In this document: positions 35,299-48,300 of the stretch, one piece after another | Position numbering within the stretch: position 1 is the stretch's first letter | Layout: each line of letters starts with the position of its first letter | Assembly: GCF_041146795.1 (NCBI RefSeq) | Contig: NC_135169.1 | Span: forward strand, 13,641,352-13,705,351 | From: Maylandia zebra | Taxonomy: Eukaryota; Chordata; Actinopteri; Cichliformes; Cichlidae | Direction of reading: 5' to 3' | Length of the DNA: 64,000 bases | Translations under genes and position numbers: made by a program | Notes under the pieces: generated by a model | What the model was told of the DNA's origin: nothing | Seen by the model: the letters and a program-made list of their open reading frames with translations, nothing else | The model's database searches: none

Positions 35299-36394
35299 TC
35301 ATTTTTGGGGAGAGGGCATGCTGTCCACCTTAGCATAACTGTCTTCAGTTTCAACCCTACTAAGCTGCTCTGTTTGTTGGTGGTACTTCTTCTGGTGGAT
35401 CAGGAGGTGTCTTCTCACACAGTGGCCCTGGCTGAAACCTTTCCCACAGTGTGTGCACTTGTAAGGCTTCTCTCCAGTATGGACTCTCATGTGAGTCACC
35501 ACGTTTGACTTGTGAAAGAACTTCTTGTTGCATTTATCGCAAGCGAACAACCTCTCCCTGCTGTGGTTCTTTGTATGGATCCGTCTGTCTGTGGCTGCCG
35601 TGCTACCCGAGTGAAGTGCCACATGTTGAGACAAAGTATCCAGGTGGCGGAAGCGCTTCCCACACACATTGCAGCTGTGTGGCTTCCCCCCCGCATGATT
35701 GGTCGGCCGGTGAAGTTTGAGCTTCAACTTGGAAAAGTTTTTTCTGTGTGGCTTATCCACTGCATGGACCCGGGACTCATGGTTCTTCAGCACCCACTTC
35801 TCAGGGAACGCTTTGTGGCAGGTTCTACATTTGTACGGCGTGTTTCCCTTGTGTCGAGCGAGGTGACCCCTGTAGCCAACGACGGTGAGGAAGGACTTCC
35901 CGCAGATGTTGCAGGTGTGCGTTTTCTGGTGAGTCTGAAGATGACTCCTGAGCTGCTCTGCAGACACTGACTGCTCTCCACACACTCCACACAGCCTTTC
36001 TCGCTCGTCCACATGACTCCAGGCGTGTTTGATCAGCATGTTTGTCGACCCACGTAAAATCTGGCAGACTTTACAGGACAGCAGAGCCTCGCTGTTGTGA
36101 ATCAACATTTTCTGCTTTGCCTTCTTTATTCGGATGACTGAATGTTTGACTCGTCGATTCCCTTTCGTCTTCTCGGGTTCACCGTTCACCAGATGATCAT
36201 TGGTTATGTTTGGTTTCTCATTGGGAAGCCCATCACTCAACTCGTTGTGTTCATAAAGTATTAAAGATTGCAAGGTCGAGAGACCAGTGTACTCCAAACC
36301 ACCCTCAGATTCCTTCAGCTCCACATCTTTGTGACGTGATGTTGAGCTGTTTGAGAAAATGTTCACTGGATTTTCTTCCGGTTGATGAGGGCTT
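35299..36394 (-). CDS. gene B exon 19: zinc-finger exon, one finger decayed
   Basis: The exon enters in phase 2 (SPHQPEENPVN). Seven fingers have full Cys/His sets: CKVCQILRGST, CGVCGEQSVSA, CNICGKSFLTV, CRTCHKAFPEK, CNVCGKRFRHL, CDKCNKKFFHK and CTHCGKGFSQG. Between the fourth and the CNVCGKRF finger, the block KPHRKNFSKLKLKLH keeps its histidines but has lost both cysteines. A further spacer (SGSTAATDRRIHTKNH) sits between CNVCGKRF and CDKCNKKF where another finger may have been. The gene A counterpart has 12 fingers. Confidence 0.93.
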
Positions 36395-39300
36395 CTGTGG
36401 GAACAGAAATTTTAAGTTTAGAGCTTATTGTTGTTATTAATGACAAACAGTTTACTGGTGAGTTGAGATATTCAAAGTGGTGTCTGTGTAGCATCTTCTA
36501 ACACCACAGAGCATGAATTGATTGGGAGTGAATGTTTCATAAAAAGCAATCTGTCCAGTTAGACTCTTTCAGCAAACCTCAGACTTTTTAACAATTGGAT
36601 CTAACAGGTGGTGCTTACCCCATGTGCAGCCCAGTTTGCTCGGTAAAGGACGGAGACTCTTCAGTGCCGTCAACTTTTCTCTGTAGGTCAAGCTTTTTCG
36701 CGCTAGTCTGGACTCCCTCAGGTGCCTGCGTGAATATCCAAAACATAAAGTCGAATTAGAAATCATTAACCTCTGGTACGTGAGCATACATCAAAATAAC
36801 TTTTAACCCTCTGGGGTTGCCGGACGCGCCGGTGCGTCAAAATCACATGACCAATTTAAGACGACACAGCTACAAGATGCAGCACGTCGGAGTCTCCATT
36901 TCAACTTGGCTCAAAAGTGCGGACTTCAAACTATATACCAGTTTTTGAATTGTGTCGATGGGCCACGTAAAACCAGAGTTATGATAAAAAATACACGCGA
37001 TGTTTTTTTCTGAACAAAATAGTGGCGTTTACAGCGGGAAGGACGGTAAAAACTGCGTTTTCTACAGATATCGCTAGTATATCTCCCTTTGCGAGTGAAA
37101 AAAGAAAAAGAAATAACACCCCTTCCCTATTGGTGTTAGAGTTTACCATGTCAGCCAATCAAAAAAATGATAAGGCAACCTGTGACACTTGGTTGTTTAG
37201 GGAGAAGAGGAAGTTTTTAGGAGTGACACCCGCGACGGAAAGCGGGCGAGCGAAAGACAGAGTGAGAGAGTTTTCCTATGTGAGACATTAGTGACGTTTA
37301 GCGTGTTTGGAGGCTGTAGTTAGTGTGTTGTGTAGTTATTGTCTCGTATTGTGTGTCAGTTAGACTGCTGAATTTCATATTTGCTCTAAAAAAGCCGTCA
37401 AAGGCAGATTCCAGTGTAAATGCTGGTCCCACATGGAAAACTGGACGGATGCACCTCCTGCTGTCAGACCTGTGGTGTTCTCCTCTGTCTTATACTGAAC
37501 ACAAACTATTTTTTTTGGACTGGCACAAATCATTTGTGTGCCTTCTTATTTGGTGCAGCACACCTGATTGTTCTGTAAATAGATTTAAATGGTTATATAA
37601 AAAACCCCTGAGGCCTTGGCTGCATTTTTAGCAAATAGTACCTGATAACTTTGTTGTTTGCAAAACTTGTGCATAATTTTTAGAAATGTACAATTTCTAT
37701 TTGCATTTCAAGTTATGAAAATGATTCGTTAAACATGTTTGTGGGTTTTACAGTAAAAAATATAACTTTTTTCTACTCAGATTTAGAATTTTTTGTCTGA
37801 ATTTAGATCAACTGTGCTAATATAGTATACCAAAATGAAAGAATAACTCAAATTTCAGATATTTGAGGTTGTGCTGAAAATAATGATACCAAACAAGGCA
37901 AGAAAAACATATTTTAAAGGTGAAATATAGAGGTAAAATCAAAAGTAGTCAAAAACGGCCAATTATACCCTGGATGCCAGAGGGTTAAGGCCCCGTGATT
38001 ATTTCCATTTGAACCTAGAAGTAAGAATTTTAGAGCTCCCAGTCGGAATTTTCAACTGGAATGTACATCTCAAGTTGAACTAGCCCTGACTTCACAGTCC
38101 AAGACATCCGACTTCTGAGGCAAATATAAAACGCATCAGTCACAGAGGCGTAGAGACTAGTAATCACTGGTTGCTAGGGAAAAGTGTACTTTACCTCAGT
38201 TGGTTGGTTAGTGGTTGCTAGAGGGTACTTGCTGTTGAGCGGGCGACATTTGCGAAATGAATACTGGAACAAAAATGTCCTACGATTGATTTGGTTGCCA
38301 GTAGACCTCACAGAAGGAGCCAACTTGTCTGCAAACACTTGCCAAATATTTGCTAAGTGGTAGTAAAATTGTGAAAGATGTGATGCAAAGAACTGGAGAA
38401 CATGTGCCTTCAAAGTTGCACCTTATGAAATTTTTTGCCGACTGCAGCATTAAGATGGAAACTTTCCTTTGGAGGTGAATGTTATTAATTTACAGTTTGC
38501 ATCTTGATTTGCTCTACCTTTGTAGAATGAAGGACACACATTTAAAGCAGAGAGCAGTGTTACTTCAGTTTTTGTTGGACTTATTAGACTTTTGGTCAAT
38601 TAATCTATCTAGATCTTTCACAGACATTCTGAAGGACAACACAAATATCTACCCAGTCAGATGCAGTACCTTGAGTCGAACGAAGAGGACAATGCTCCCA
38701 CTCGCCTTGATGGCTCTGTACAGCTCCTCTGGAGTCAATAGCTCTACTTTTAGAGGCTGCAGTCTTCTGTTCCTGTCAGCTGTGAGGACGTCAAAAGGTT
38801 TATCAGCAGCCAGCTGAGGGAAAGTGGACTTCAGCAGTTCCACAAAGTCGGCCTCCTGCAGGCCTCGAGGATACTTCAGGTGATGAAGCGGGTACTTATT
38901 ATACACTGAGAAAAAACAGAGAAGCTCCAATAGTCAGGCAGGTAGTTATCCATGAGACAAACACAACAAACAGTATGCTGACTGTACTAACATTAACAAG
39001 AAAAAAAGAGACAGCTCACCTTACAAGCTACTGCTGCATTAGGCCTACAGATTTTTTTTAAAATAAATTTGATATAAAACCCTAGTGACAGCAATCCTAA
39101 AGGCAACTTTGTCCAACTTTGCCTAATTTTCCAAATCCTGACACTGAAAGTTGAAAACCTAAACAAACACATATCTAAATAATCTAATTTTTAGGTATGG
39201 CCCTAAAAATACATATCAGTGCACATTTGTTACCAATCTGAACACAGAATGAGCAGTTTTAAATTTACCTTTAGGTGAAATCACATTGACATCCCAGTCC

Positions 39301-42300
39301 TGCACAAAGCGGATCCTGAGATCTACATGGGAGCTTGATTGGCTAATCCGAGGCCTACCAGGCTTCCTTCTGTCGGACTGATCCCTGGGAAACAATAACA
39401 TTAGAGACAGACACCACAGCGTTACACTGGCCCCTTTACAGTTATTACCTTTATCTATTTTAATAAGTTGAACAAATGTGAGAAATATTTCCGGAAGCAG
39501 TAAAGATTAGCTTCAAATTTAAGTCCTGTCACTGCAGCAGAGTAAGACAATGTTCAGTACGTTTTTTTAATCTGCAAAAAAATACTTTTTTTCTTAGACC
39601 GGAAAAGTTGGAAAAGCGAGTGTCTCTGAAGGTTCTCAGTCATCCAGGTCATCGATCCCAAGACTTCAGCAGCAGGTCCTTGAGCTCCTGAACTGGGCCC
39701 ATTGTTGAACCACCTTGGAACAGTCTTCGTATCTACCAAGCACTCCACACCAAGAACAACCCACAAAAAAGCTGGATAGAGCACGTTTTAATTTTCATCC
39801 ACACATCTTCAGCAACTGACTGGCTCAATGAACCCCCCACATTATTTAGTCCATTTTGGCCGGTGTGGTGGAGGACACCAAGGAACAAGGTCGTGTTGAC
39901 TGGAGCATTAAAGTATCCCAACAAAGTTGATGCACAGGAATACTGACAATATTTTTCCAACTCACTGTCAGTGATTGTACATCAGTGAACACCACAACTT
40001 TTCTAAACTTGACAGAACTGGAGACTATAAAGTGCACCCTTCCACAGGTATGTTTTCTATGGCCTACTGGGTAACACCAAGGTCCAGGGAACCTCCATGT
40101 GAAGATACCACCTCAACTTTGAAATCTAGGAGCCTTTTTATACCTGCTGTGTGGTAGACCGGAATCAGGATATGTTATTAATCCCCAAGGAATTTATGTA
40201 AAATTATGACAAAGCTGACATCAAATTGATATACCAGCTGCTGTCACTAGGTCTAGCTGTACTGCTGCCGCTCCAGGGTTGAAATGTTGGTTTTTACTTT
40301 TGTTTTAATGATAAATCAATAGTGAAGCTCAAAGTCACAGATTATACAGAGCGAGATCCTGCAACACAGTGCTGACATTATCTGAGTGAGGACACCAAAA
40401 CAAAACAGCCGCCTCCTGTGCCGTAACAGTGAGCATAAATGGATTGGGCTGGGTGACGACATCACTGGCGGCACTTGCAGCGACCAACCTGGCAGTATGC
40501 TGGTGCCGTGAAGTGCAGCAGCTTTCAGTGACAGTCTTGTTTCTTCAGTTACTACCTAACACTCACGACCACATGCGAGTTTGAAGGTTCAAGCATCATC
40601 ACACGTATGTTCCTGTCTCTTTATAGATTTCTATTGAACGGCTAAGACTGATAGTTTGACCGACTCACCTCCCATGCATCACAGTTTGTTCGGGTAAAAA
40701 TGACGACTCTGTAGCTGTGTCCACTTTTTTCTGCAGGTGTTCAAGCTTCCTCGCACCAACCTGGACTTTCTCTGGTGCCTGAAAGAGTTTCGTATTAAAA
40801 AAGAAAAAGAAAAGAAAAGAAATTTTAAAAAAAAAGAGAAAAAAAAAATCACAAAATGTCTTTGCTTCAGCAGAAAACAGTCTTCGATGCATGATAAGGG
40901 CATCCACATTTAGTTTCACGTTTGTACCAGAGAGCAATGTTGTACTTGCTGTACAAGGTTTCCGGATAATGTCGAGTAGGTGTATTTTAAAATGTAGTGA
41001 GTCACAGTACCTTCAGTCGAATGAAGAGGGTATTGATCCTTGATGAATCAATGGCCTTGTAGACCTGCTCTGGAGTCAGTGACTCCACATTCAGAGGTTG
41101 CAGTTTCCTGTTTTTGTCAACCGTGAGGATGTCAAAAGGTACGTTAGCAGCCAGCTGAGGGAAGGTGGACCTCAGCAGTTCCAGAAAGTCGTCCTCCTGC
41201 AGGCTGCGGTGACACCGCAGTTTGTGAAGTGGGTAGTTCTGAAATACTAAGAGGAAAGAGAACAATGAATCCACTCAGTCACAGCTTGTTCAGTTATCCA
41301 TGACGTGTACAACACATAACTAAAAACAGTAAAGATGCTGGGAAGCTTTTTGGCTGATTTATTGTTATTGAACTGAAGCAAACAACCACAGTCAGGGCTC
41401 TTATGAAAATGTAAAATCAGACTTTTTTATTTCTCATTCATGTTTTACAGCTTCAACCCACTCTGCTGGTCTCTAAAGACTGTTTCATTTCCAAAGACTA
41501 GACAAGTCAAGACCACGGTAATTCTTGCCCCGCAGGGAAGGAGTATGTAATCGGCTCAGTTCGTCCGCCTGTCTGTTAGCAGTCTAGCATCCACAGTAGA
41601 CCCATGAGTACCTAGGGTGGCTAACCATTAGACCTTCATGGTTACTGCCCAAAGTCAGAGTTGACATTGAAAGAAAATTTCACAAAACCATTTCGAATAA
41701 TATACAATATGCAGTACTTGTCATAGACCACACCATGCCGTGTCACCACAGCACAAGGAATAAAGTTAATTATTTACATTTACATTTTTAAGGACGGGCA
41801 GAGGACAATAGCTCTGCTGTCTGCTAGCATCCACAAGCTTGCTGTGTATGGATGGCAGCTGAAGCCGTTTCTGGACACACAAGTAGCAGCTGTGCATTTA
41901 CCTTGGGGTGCGACCACCTCCATCTGAGAGTCCTCCAGGATGCGGACCTTCAGATCTACGTGGGAGTCTGATCGACTGAGCTGAGGCTTGCCCAGGCTCT
42001 TCTTGTCAGACTGAACTCTGGGACACAATAACGTTAGTGATGGAGATCAGGCGATAAAACGAGAGATTAAATTGATTAATGAGCAGCTGAGGCTTGTTAA
42101 CATTAACTCACCTGGTGTCCAGTCTGGTTGGATTTGGGGTGGACGGACCGGCTCCCTGTTCCCCCAGAAGGTAAAAACAAAAAAGGTTTGTATCTTAAGT
42201 GTTTCCACCAAAAACAGCAACACTGTCCTTATTTTTATGAGCGACAGATCAGATACTTGGTCTCAAGTTTACACGGTACCTTCAGTCGGACGAAGAGAGT

Positions 42301-45300
42301 AGTGTTTCTCCTTAAGGTGATGGCTCTGTGGATCTCCGCCGGTGTCAGCGTGTCCACACTCAGCGGCTGCAGTACCCGGCTTTTGTCAGCAGTGAGGATG
42401 TCAAAAGGTTTACCTGCAGCCAGCTGAGGGATGGCAGACCTCAGCTGGTCCAGGAAATCAGCCTCCTGTAGATCATAAGGACACCGCAGCTCCTGAATGC
42501 GGCTTTTCAGAAACACTGGGAACACAAAAGCCAAGTAGGTAAGAGTCTGAACTAATAACACGAGTTACAGAGGATATACTGCTGCTGTAGCTTGTGCTGG
42601 TCACAGTCACAGCCGGCGTTTACCGAGAACAATCGAAAAGGTTCACAGTTATATATCAGTTACAGTCATTTGGTTTAAAACGACCCAATGTTATTTGAGG
42701 CGAAATTTCTTTAAATATGATTAATACGTTAACATGACTCAGACCCGTGTGTTGATTTTGTACAAGCCTGCAGGCACTCACAGAGCCTCTTTATAGACAG
42801 ACTGTTAACATTTCAGAGTCTCAGCAGAAAAGCTTCCAGAGAGACACAAGCTGTCGTTGGGGCGACCATGGCTCAGGGGGTTGGGAAGCACATCTGTAAC
42901 CGGAAGGCCGCCGGTTCGATCCCTGGGCTCTCTGTCCTGGTCGTTGTGTCCTTGGGCAAGACACTTTACCCTACCGCCTACTGGTGTTGGCCAGAGGGGC
43001 CAATGGCGCGATATGGCAGCCTCGCTTCTGTCAGTCTGCCCCAGGGCAGCTGTGGCTACAACCGTAGCTGCCTCCACCAGTGTGTGAATGTGAGAGTGAA
43101 TGAATAGTGGTATTGTAAATCGCTTTGAAAAAAAGCGCTATATAAATCCATTATTATTATTATTATTATTATTATCACCTCATACAGGAACTGGAGATGT
43201 GACCTCAGAGCTAAAAGCTTTCAATTTACCTTGGGGTGTGAGCACCTCCATCAGAGGGTCCTCCAGGATCCGGACCCTGAAATCCACATGTGTGAATGGG
43301 TCACTGAGCTCAGATTTGGTAGGTTTCCTCCTAGCAGACTGTACTCTGAGACACAACACACAAAGATGAAAAAGGAGAAGGAAAGGAGATGAATCACAAT
43401 AAAGCTCAAGATCCTGTTGAGACTTTTCAAAATAAACTGAATCACGTGAAAGATGCAGAGTATTGACGGATGAGAAGCAAAAAAGAGCCGCCAGGTGCTA
43501 AAAAATAAACCTTAGACTCAAACGTCAGAACAGGCTTTTCCCTGCAGCACGCCGTGTAATAAAAACGGCGCCCGTTACAACTTATGACTAAAAATGTATC
43601 GTTTCATGCATCAGTTAAAACACTCGACTCCAGCTACACGACGCCCAGCTGGAAACACTTCGCGCAAGTCGAGCTGCCCGAGATTCACAGAATTTACAGA
43701 AAATGTAAAATTTTTGTGATTTATATCGTTATCAGGATGATAGATGTCTTATATGAGATTTTGGTCATATCGCACAGCCCTACTGTCTCATTATGCATTT
43801 AACTTAAAGGAAAGCAGAGGTTTTGGCAGTTTGATGGTTCGCAGCATTCAGGTGTGTGTTAACAGAATGCTGAGGAGGAAAAACATCAGCAACGATCTTA
43901 AAGAAGAAACTGTATCTGCGAGAAAAAAATAGTTACCAAAGAATCTAACATCCATCATTCTGCTTCATTTTCTACAGTGGAAACATTCAAAGCAGCTGCC
44001 GATCTTCTCAGGAGTAAATGCCCCAGCACATTCACCACAAGGTCAGACTGTGCAATGCCCGGAGAAACTACAGGAAACCAAAAAGCTCCATCTCAGACTC
44101 CAAGGTCAGCATGTTAAAGTTCACACACACCTCATACCAAGAGTCGGCACAGTGGGGTGATGATTTGGCCACTTTGCAGTCACCAGAGTCAAGTGCAGAC
44201 CACAGCCTGACTGAGTTTGTTTTTCATCCTGTCTTGATATGCAAAACCTTAAAATTAGGCTTTTACAGATCTGTTTGCTATGGCTGACTAGCCAATATTT
44301 ATTATAGTCAGGTTTTGACTTACCCGGGTTTCTTTCTGGTTGGTTTTAGGGTCAATGGAAGAGTTTCAGCTAAAACATCTCCTACACTCAGGAACTGTTT
44401 CGCTGAGGCTTGAAGCTCCTCCGACGGCTACAGAAGAAAGAAAAGATTTAGTGGTGTACTGTTGGTCTGTGTAGTTAAATGCAAATGTACGGTGCCCCTG
44501 AGAGGACAAACGGACTTCAAGTTAAGAAAACACCAGCAATAAGAAAAACGTTGCAAAACACACAAAACACAAATAGAAAGAAACAGATTTCCAAAAGCAT
44601 AAGGGAAGTGTTTCTGGGGAGACAATAACCCGACGGACCAGCTGCAGGAACCCAAAACATGCTAGGTGTGTTTTATCATGATTCATTTAATACTGATGAT
44701 GGATTTTTAGGCTAATAGTTAGGCTAACACACTTAACTCTGATCTTTTCTTTCCTCACAAACCGATAGATCCTCCACTTCTTTTAAGTGTCTCTCAGTGC
44801 AGTTCTTAGCATATTTTGGTTCCTGCAACTGGTCCGTCGGGTTATTGTCTCCCCAGAAACACTTCCCTTGTGCTTTTGGAAATTTGATTTTTCCTATTTC
44901 TGTTTTAGTTTTTTCTATTTCTGTGTGTTTTGTGTGCTTTTGCAGCGTTTTTCTTATTGCTGGTGTTTTCTTAAGTTGCAGTCCGTTTGGCCTCTCAGGG
45001 CCACCGTACAAATGGCACTCCTGACTGGTCACACGTGGAGTTTTACAACCTATTTAATGCTCAAGATTCTCAGAAAACACAAAGACAGACAATAAACCAG
45101 ATTATTTCTTTGTCTGCTAAGATTTTTTTAGTAGCAGACAAAGGTCTTTGTGAATCAGCACCTTCAGTCGGATGTAGAGCGTAGAAGTCCTCGTAGCCCT
45201 CTCCACCTCCTCCGTCGTCAGTGACCGTACTTTCAGAGGCTTCAGTTTTCTGCTTTTGTCACTCACAAAGAGGTCAAAAGGTTCATCGGCAGTCAGCTGA

Positions 45301-48300
45301 GGGAAGGTGGACCTCAGCAGGTCCACGAAGTCATCCTCCTGTAGACCCCGAGGGCACATTAGCTCATGAAGCGGGCACATCTGATACACTGAAAAACAAT
45401 GAACACACATGGACAGGCTTTTACTATTTAACTTCACAGTCACAAAGAGACACAGTTTGTCCAAAGAGACACCAAACTGGAGGTTTTATTGGGCGCACCT
45501 CTGGCTGAGAGCACGTCAGACTTCATTTTACCCAGGATGCGGATTCTGATCATTACATGCGTCTGTGTTTTCCTGAACCCAGGTCTGCCCACCCTCTTCC
45601 TGAAAGAGTAAAGAAGTCAAAAACAACATTATAACAAATAATTTAGCCTTTTATATACGATGTATCTGTTTGTTTTTGTCCTCTATATTTACTGGTTATT
45701 TACAGCAGCGTTTGAATACTTGAGGTACCTCATGTGCTCAGCAGCAGCTTTATTTCCGTGCAATGGCTGAAGCTCCTCTTCAGCTTCTAAACTCTGCTGA
45801 TTCTGAAATAAAGATGTTTTGACAGTTTTTTTTTTAGAAAAATGGCACAAAAACGAGTCAGACTGCAGGACTGTTCACGATTCTTTCCTTATGAGAAGAT
45901 CCCAACTAGACTGGCTGGATTGCAGCCCCACATCATGACAGAGCCTCCACTGTGTTCTACAGATGGCTGTGGATGCTCACTGTTGTATCTCACTGCACAC
46001 CATGCTGAGATATGACACTTTTTTACCATAATAGCTCTTCAGGAATCACCTTGTTGGTGCAAAAATGCTTTACTTTTGGCATTTTTCATAGATTAATTTA
46101 ATAAAACTAAAGAAATGAAAACAAACTGCCTGCAGATCCATTTTAAAACTGATTCTACGCCAAGTCCTCTGTTCTGTGTAGACACAACACTGGTTCATCC
46201 CTTGAGTTTGAGCCTTTTTATGCTTGAATGATTCATTCTCCAAAAGACACCATCAGAGCAACGAGCAAAGTCAAGAACATAGTTTACAGGAAGTTAACTC
46301 CAGCGAGGGCGTCACACATTAGGCACCTTACCTTCAGGCGGATGTAGAGGGCAGAATTCCCATTTGCCCTGATGGTCCTCTCGATCGCCTCCGGAGTCCA
46401 CAAGTCTATTTTCAGAGGCTGCAGCTTTCTGGTGTTGTCAGTTATAAAAACGTCAAAAGGTTCATCAGCAGCCAGCTGGGGGAAGGTTGACCTAAGCAGA
46501 TGCAGGAAGTCGGCCTCCTGAAGGCCACGACGACACTGCAGCTCATGAAGTGGGTACTTCTGAAACACTGCGATGCAGAGGGATAGACAAGTTTTTATCT
46601 AGACTGCAGGAAAAGCTTCACCCACAGACTACAGGCTTTGATTAAAAACACAAAAAGTGACTTTTTATTCATTCCTGTGCTTTAGCTGTATTTTACAAAT
46701 GCTCCAAATAAGCTGAAATACATTATGAGGTATCTGCAGCAGTCACATTGCCCATAAAACTCCATGTCCTCAGTTTAAAATCATATGGGGAAAAACATCC
46801 AGAGTAAAATCCAAACCCTTAAAGATGCAACAGTAATGGTTTATTTATTTACATCTTTCTCACACTCACCCCTCTTTGAAAGCACGTCGATCATCGAGTC
46901 CAGGATGCGGATCCTGAGGTCCACGAAACTCTGCGTTTCACTGATCCAAGGTCTGTCTGCTCTCCGTCTGTCAGTCTGAACCGTGGAAGGCACGAGCCTA
47001 AAAAAGGAAAAGAACAAAATAACCTCAAGATCAGCAGATGAGTCACAAATGTTACAACAGCACACGCACACACAGAGCGGTGTCTGTACACTTACAGTGT
47101 GTCTGTATCTTGTAACCGTGGTGCTGCTTCATAACACTGCTGTGCCATCTCCTCCTCCTCCTCATCCTCATCTTCATGTTCGTCTTCCTCTATTTGTTCC
47201 TCACTGTAGCCTGAGAATCCCAGGCTTTGGCTGTCCTCCACCCCTGGAAACAAATTCAAAGTTTATTTATTTAGTTTTCCCACATGACAGCATTAATCAT
47301 ACAAATGTGCAACCATGAATAAACAACAGTTAACATGCCGCGTCAGGAAGAGGAAGAAACGCTATTACTCAAATTCTCGTCTTCAAATTTTGTTTGCTGT
47401 TAAAAAAACAATTATACGAGGCTCCAACGAACACTTCTATCACTACTTAGTCTGCCAACCATTATCTGAACATTAAAGCAGTTCTGTAGGACGGTTAATT
47501 ACACTCTCCCCTTCAGTGCGTGAACATGTGATTACAACTGAAACTGTCTGTTGACTGGGGTCAAATTGCAGTCAAATATTTTTTTACCTGAACACTAAAA
47601 AAACTCCAAATGTTTGACTCTATCAGTCTTTTATGTCTCAAATTTGGGAAATTTTGTTGTTTCTGAAATTCAGCTTCAAATTCAGCTTAGTTAATTCAAC
47701 TTATTACTAAGAGAAAAAAAACTGGGAGGTTATAATGCCCAACTGTTCATTACAGCAATGCATTTGACAAAGTCAAATAAAAAGTACCAAATGACATAAA
47801 CAGAAACAACAGTGGGCCCAGAGAGGATCCCTGCAGTACACCACATCTAATTTGAACTGCATTTATACAAACGAACATCCATCGATCGATCGATCGATCG
47901 ATAGATAGATAGTAACATCTCTTATGTTTCTGTGCATCTTGATCCATTACAAATATAAATATGACGACTTTGTTTACATATATCAAAGTAGGTTAAAAGT
48001 CATACTCTGCTCATATTTGTGCTGCTCCTGATCTTCTGGTAGTCGACCTCCTCCAGCCTCACAAAGGGAAAACTGCTGCTGGTCATCTGCACCATATAAG
48101 CATTTTAGTGTTATTAAGTAATAAAACAAAACAATCAAAAAAAAGATTTCACGTCAGAATTATTCTTATGAGCGCAGATGACACTGCTGATTAACGAGCA
48201 ACCTGTTTCATTCTCTTGAGTCACAGCAGTAGATGAGTTAAGCTTTAGATTCACCTGATTTACATGTAAACAAACTGCAGACTCCAGGATTCCCACATTC

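Noticed and set aside
39550..40160. Possible coding scraps in a gene B intron
   Set aside because: Several short frames on both strands, none with module, finger or transposase motifs; left as intron.
44733..45095. Overlapping frames on both strands near 44.8-45.1 kb
   Set aside because: They fall inside the right arm of the inverted repeat and have no domain.
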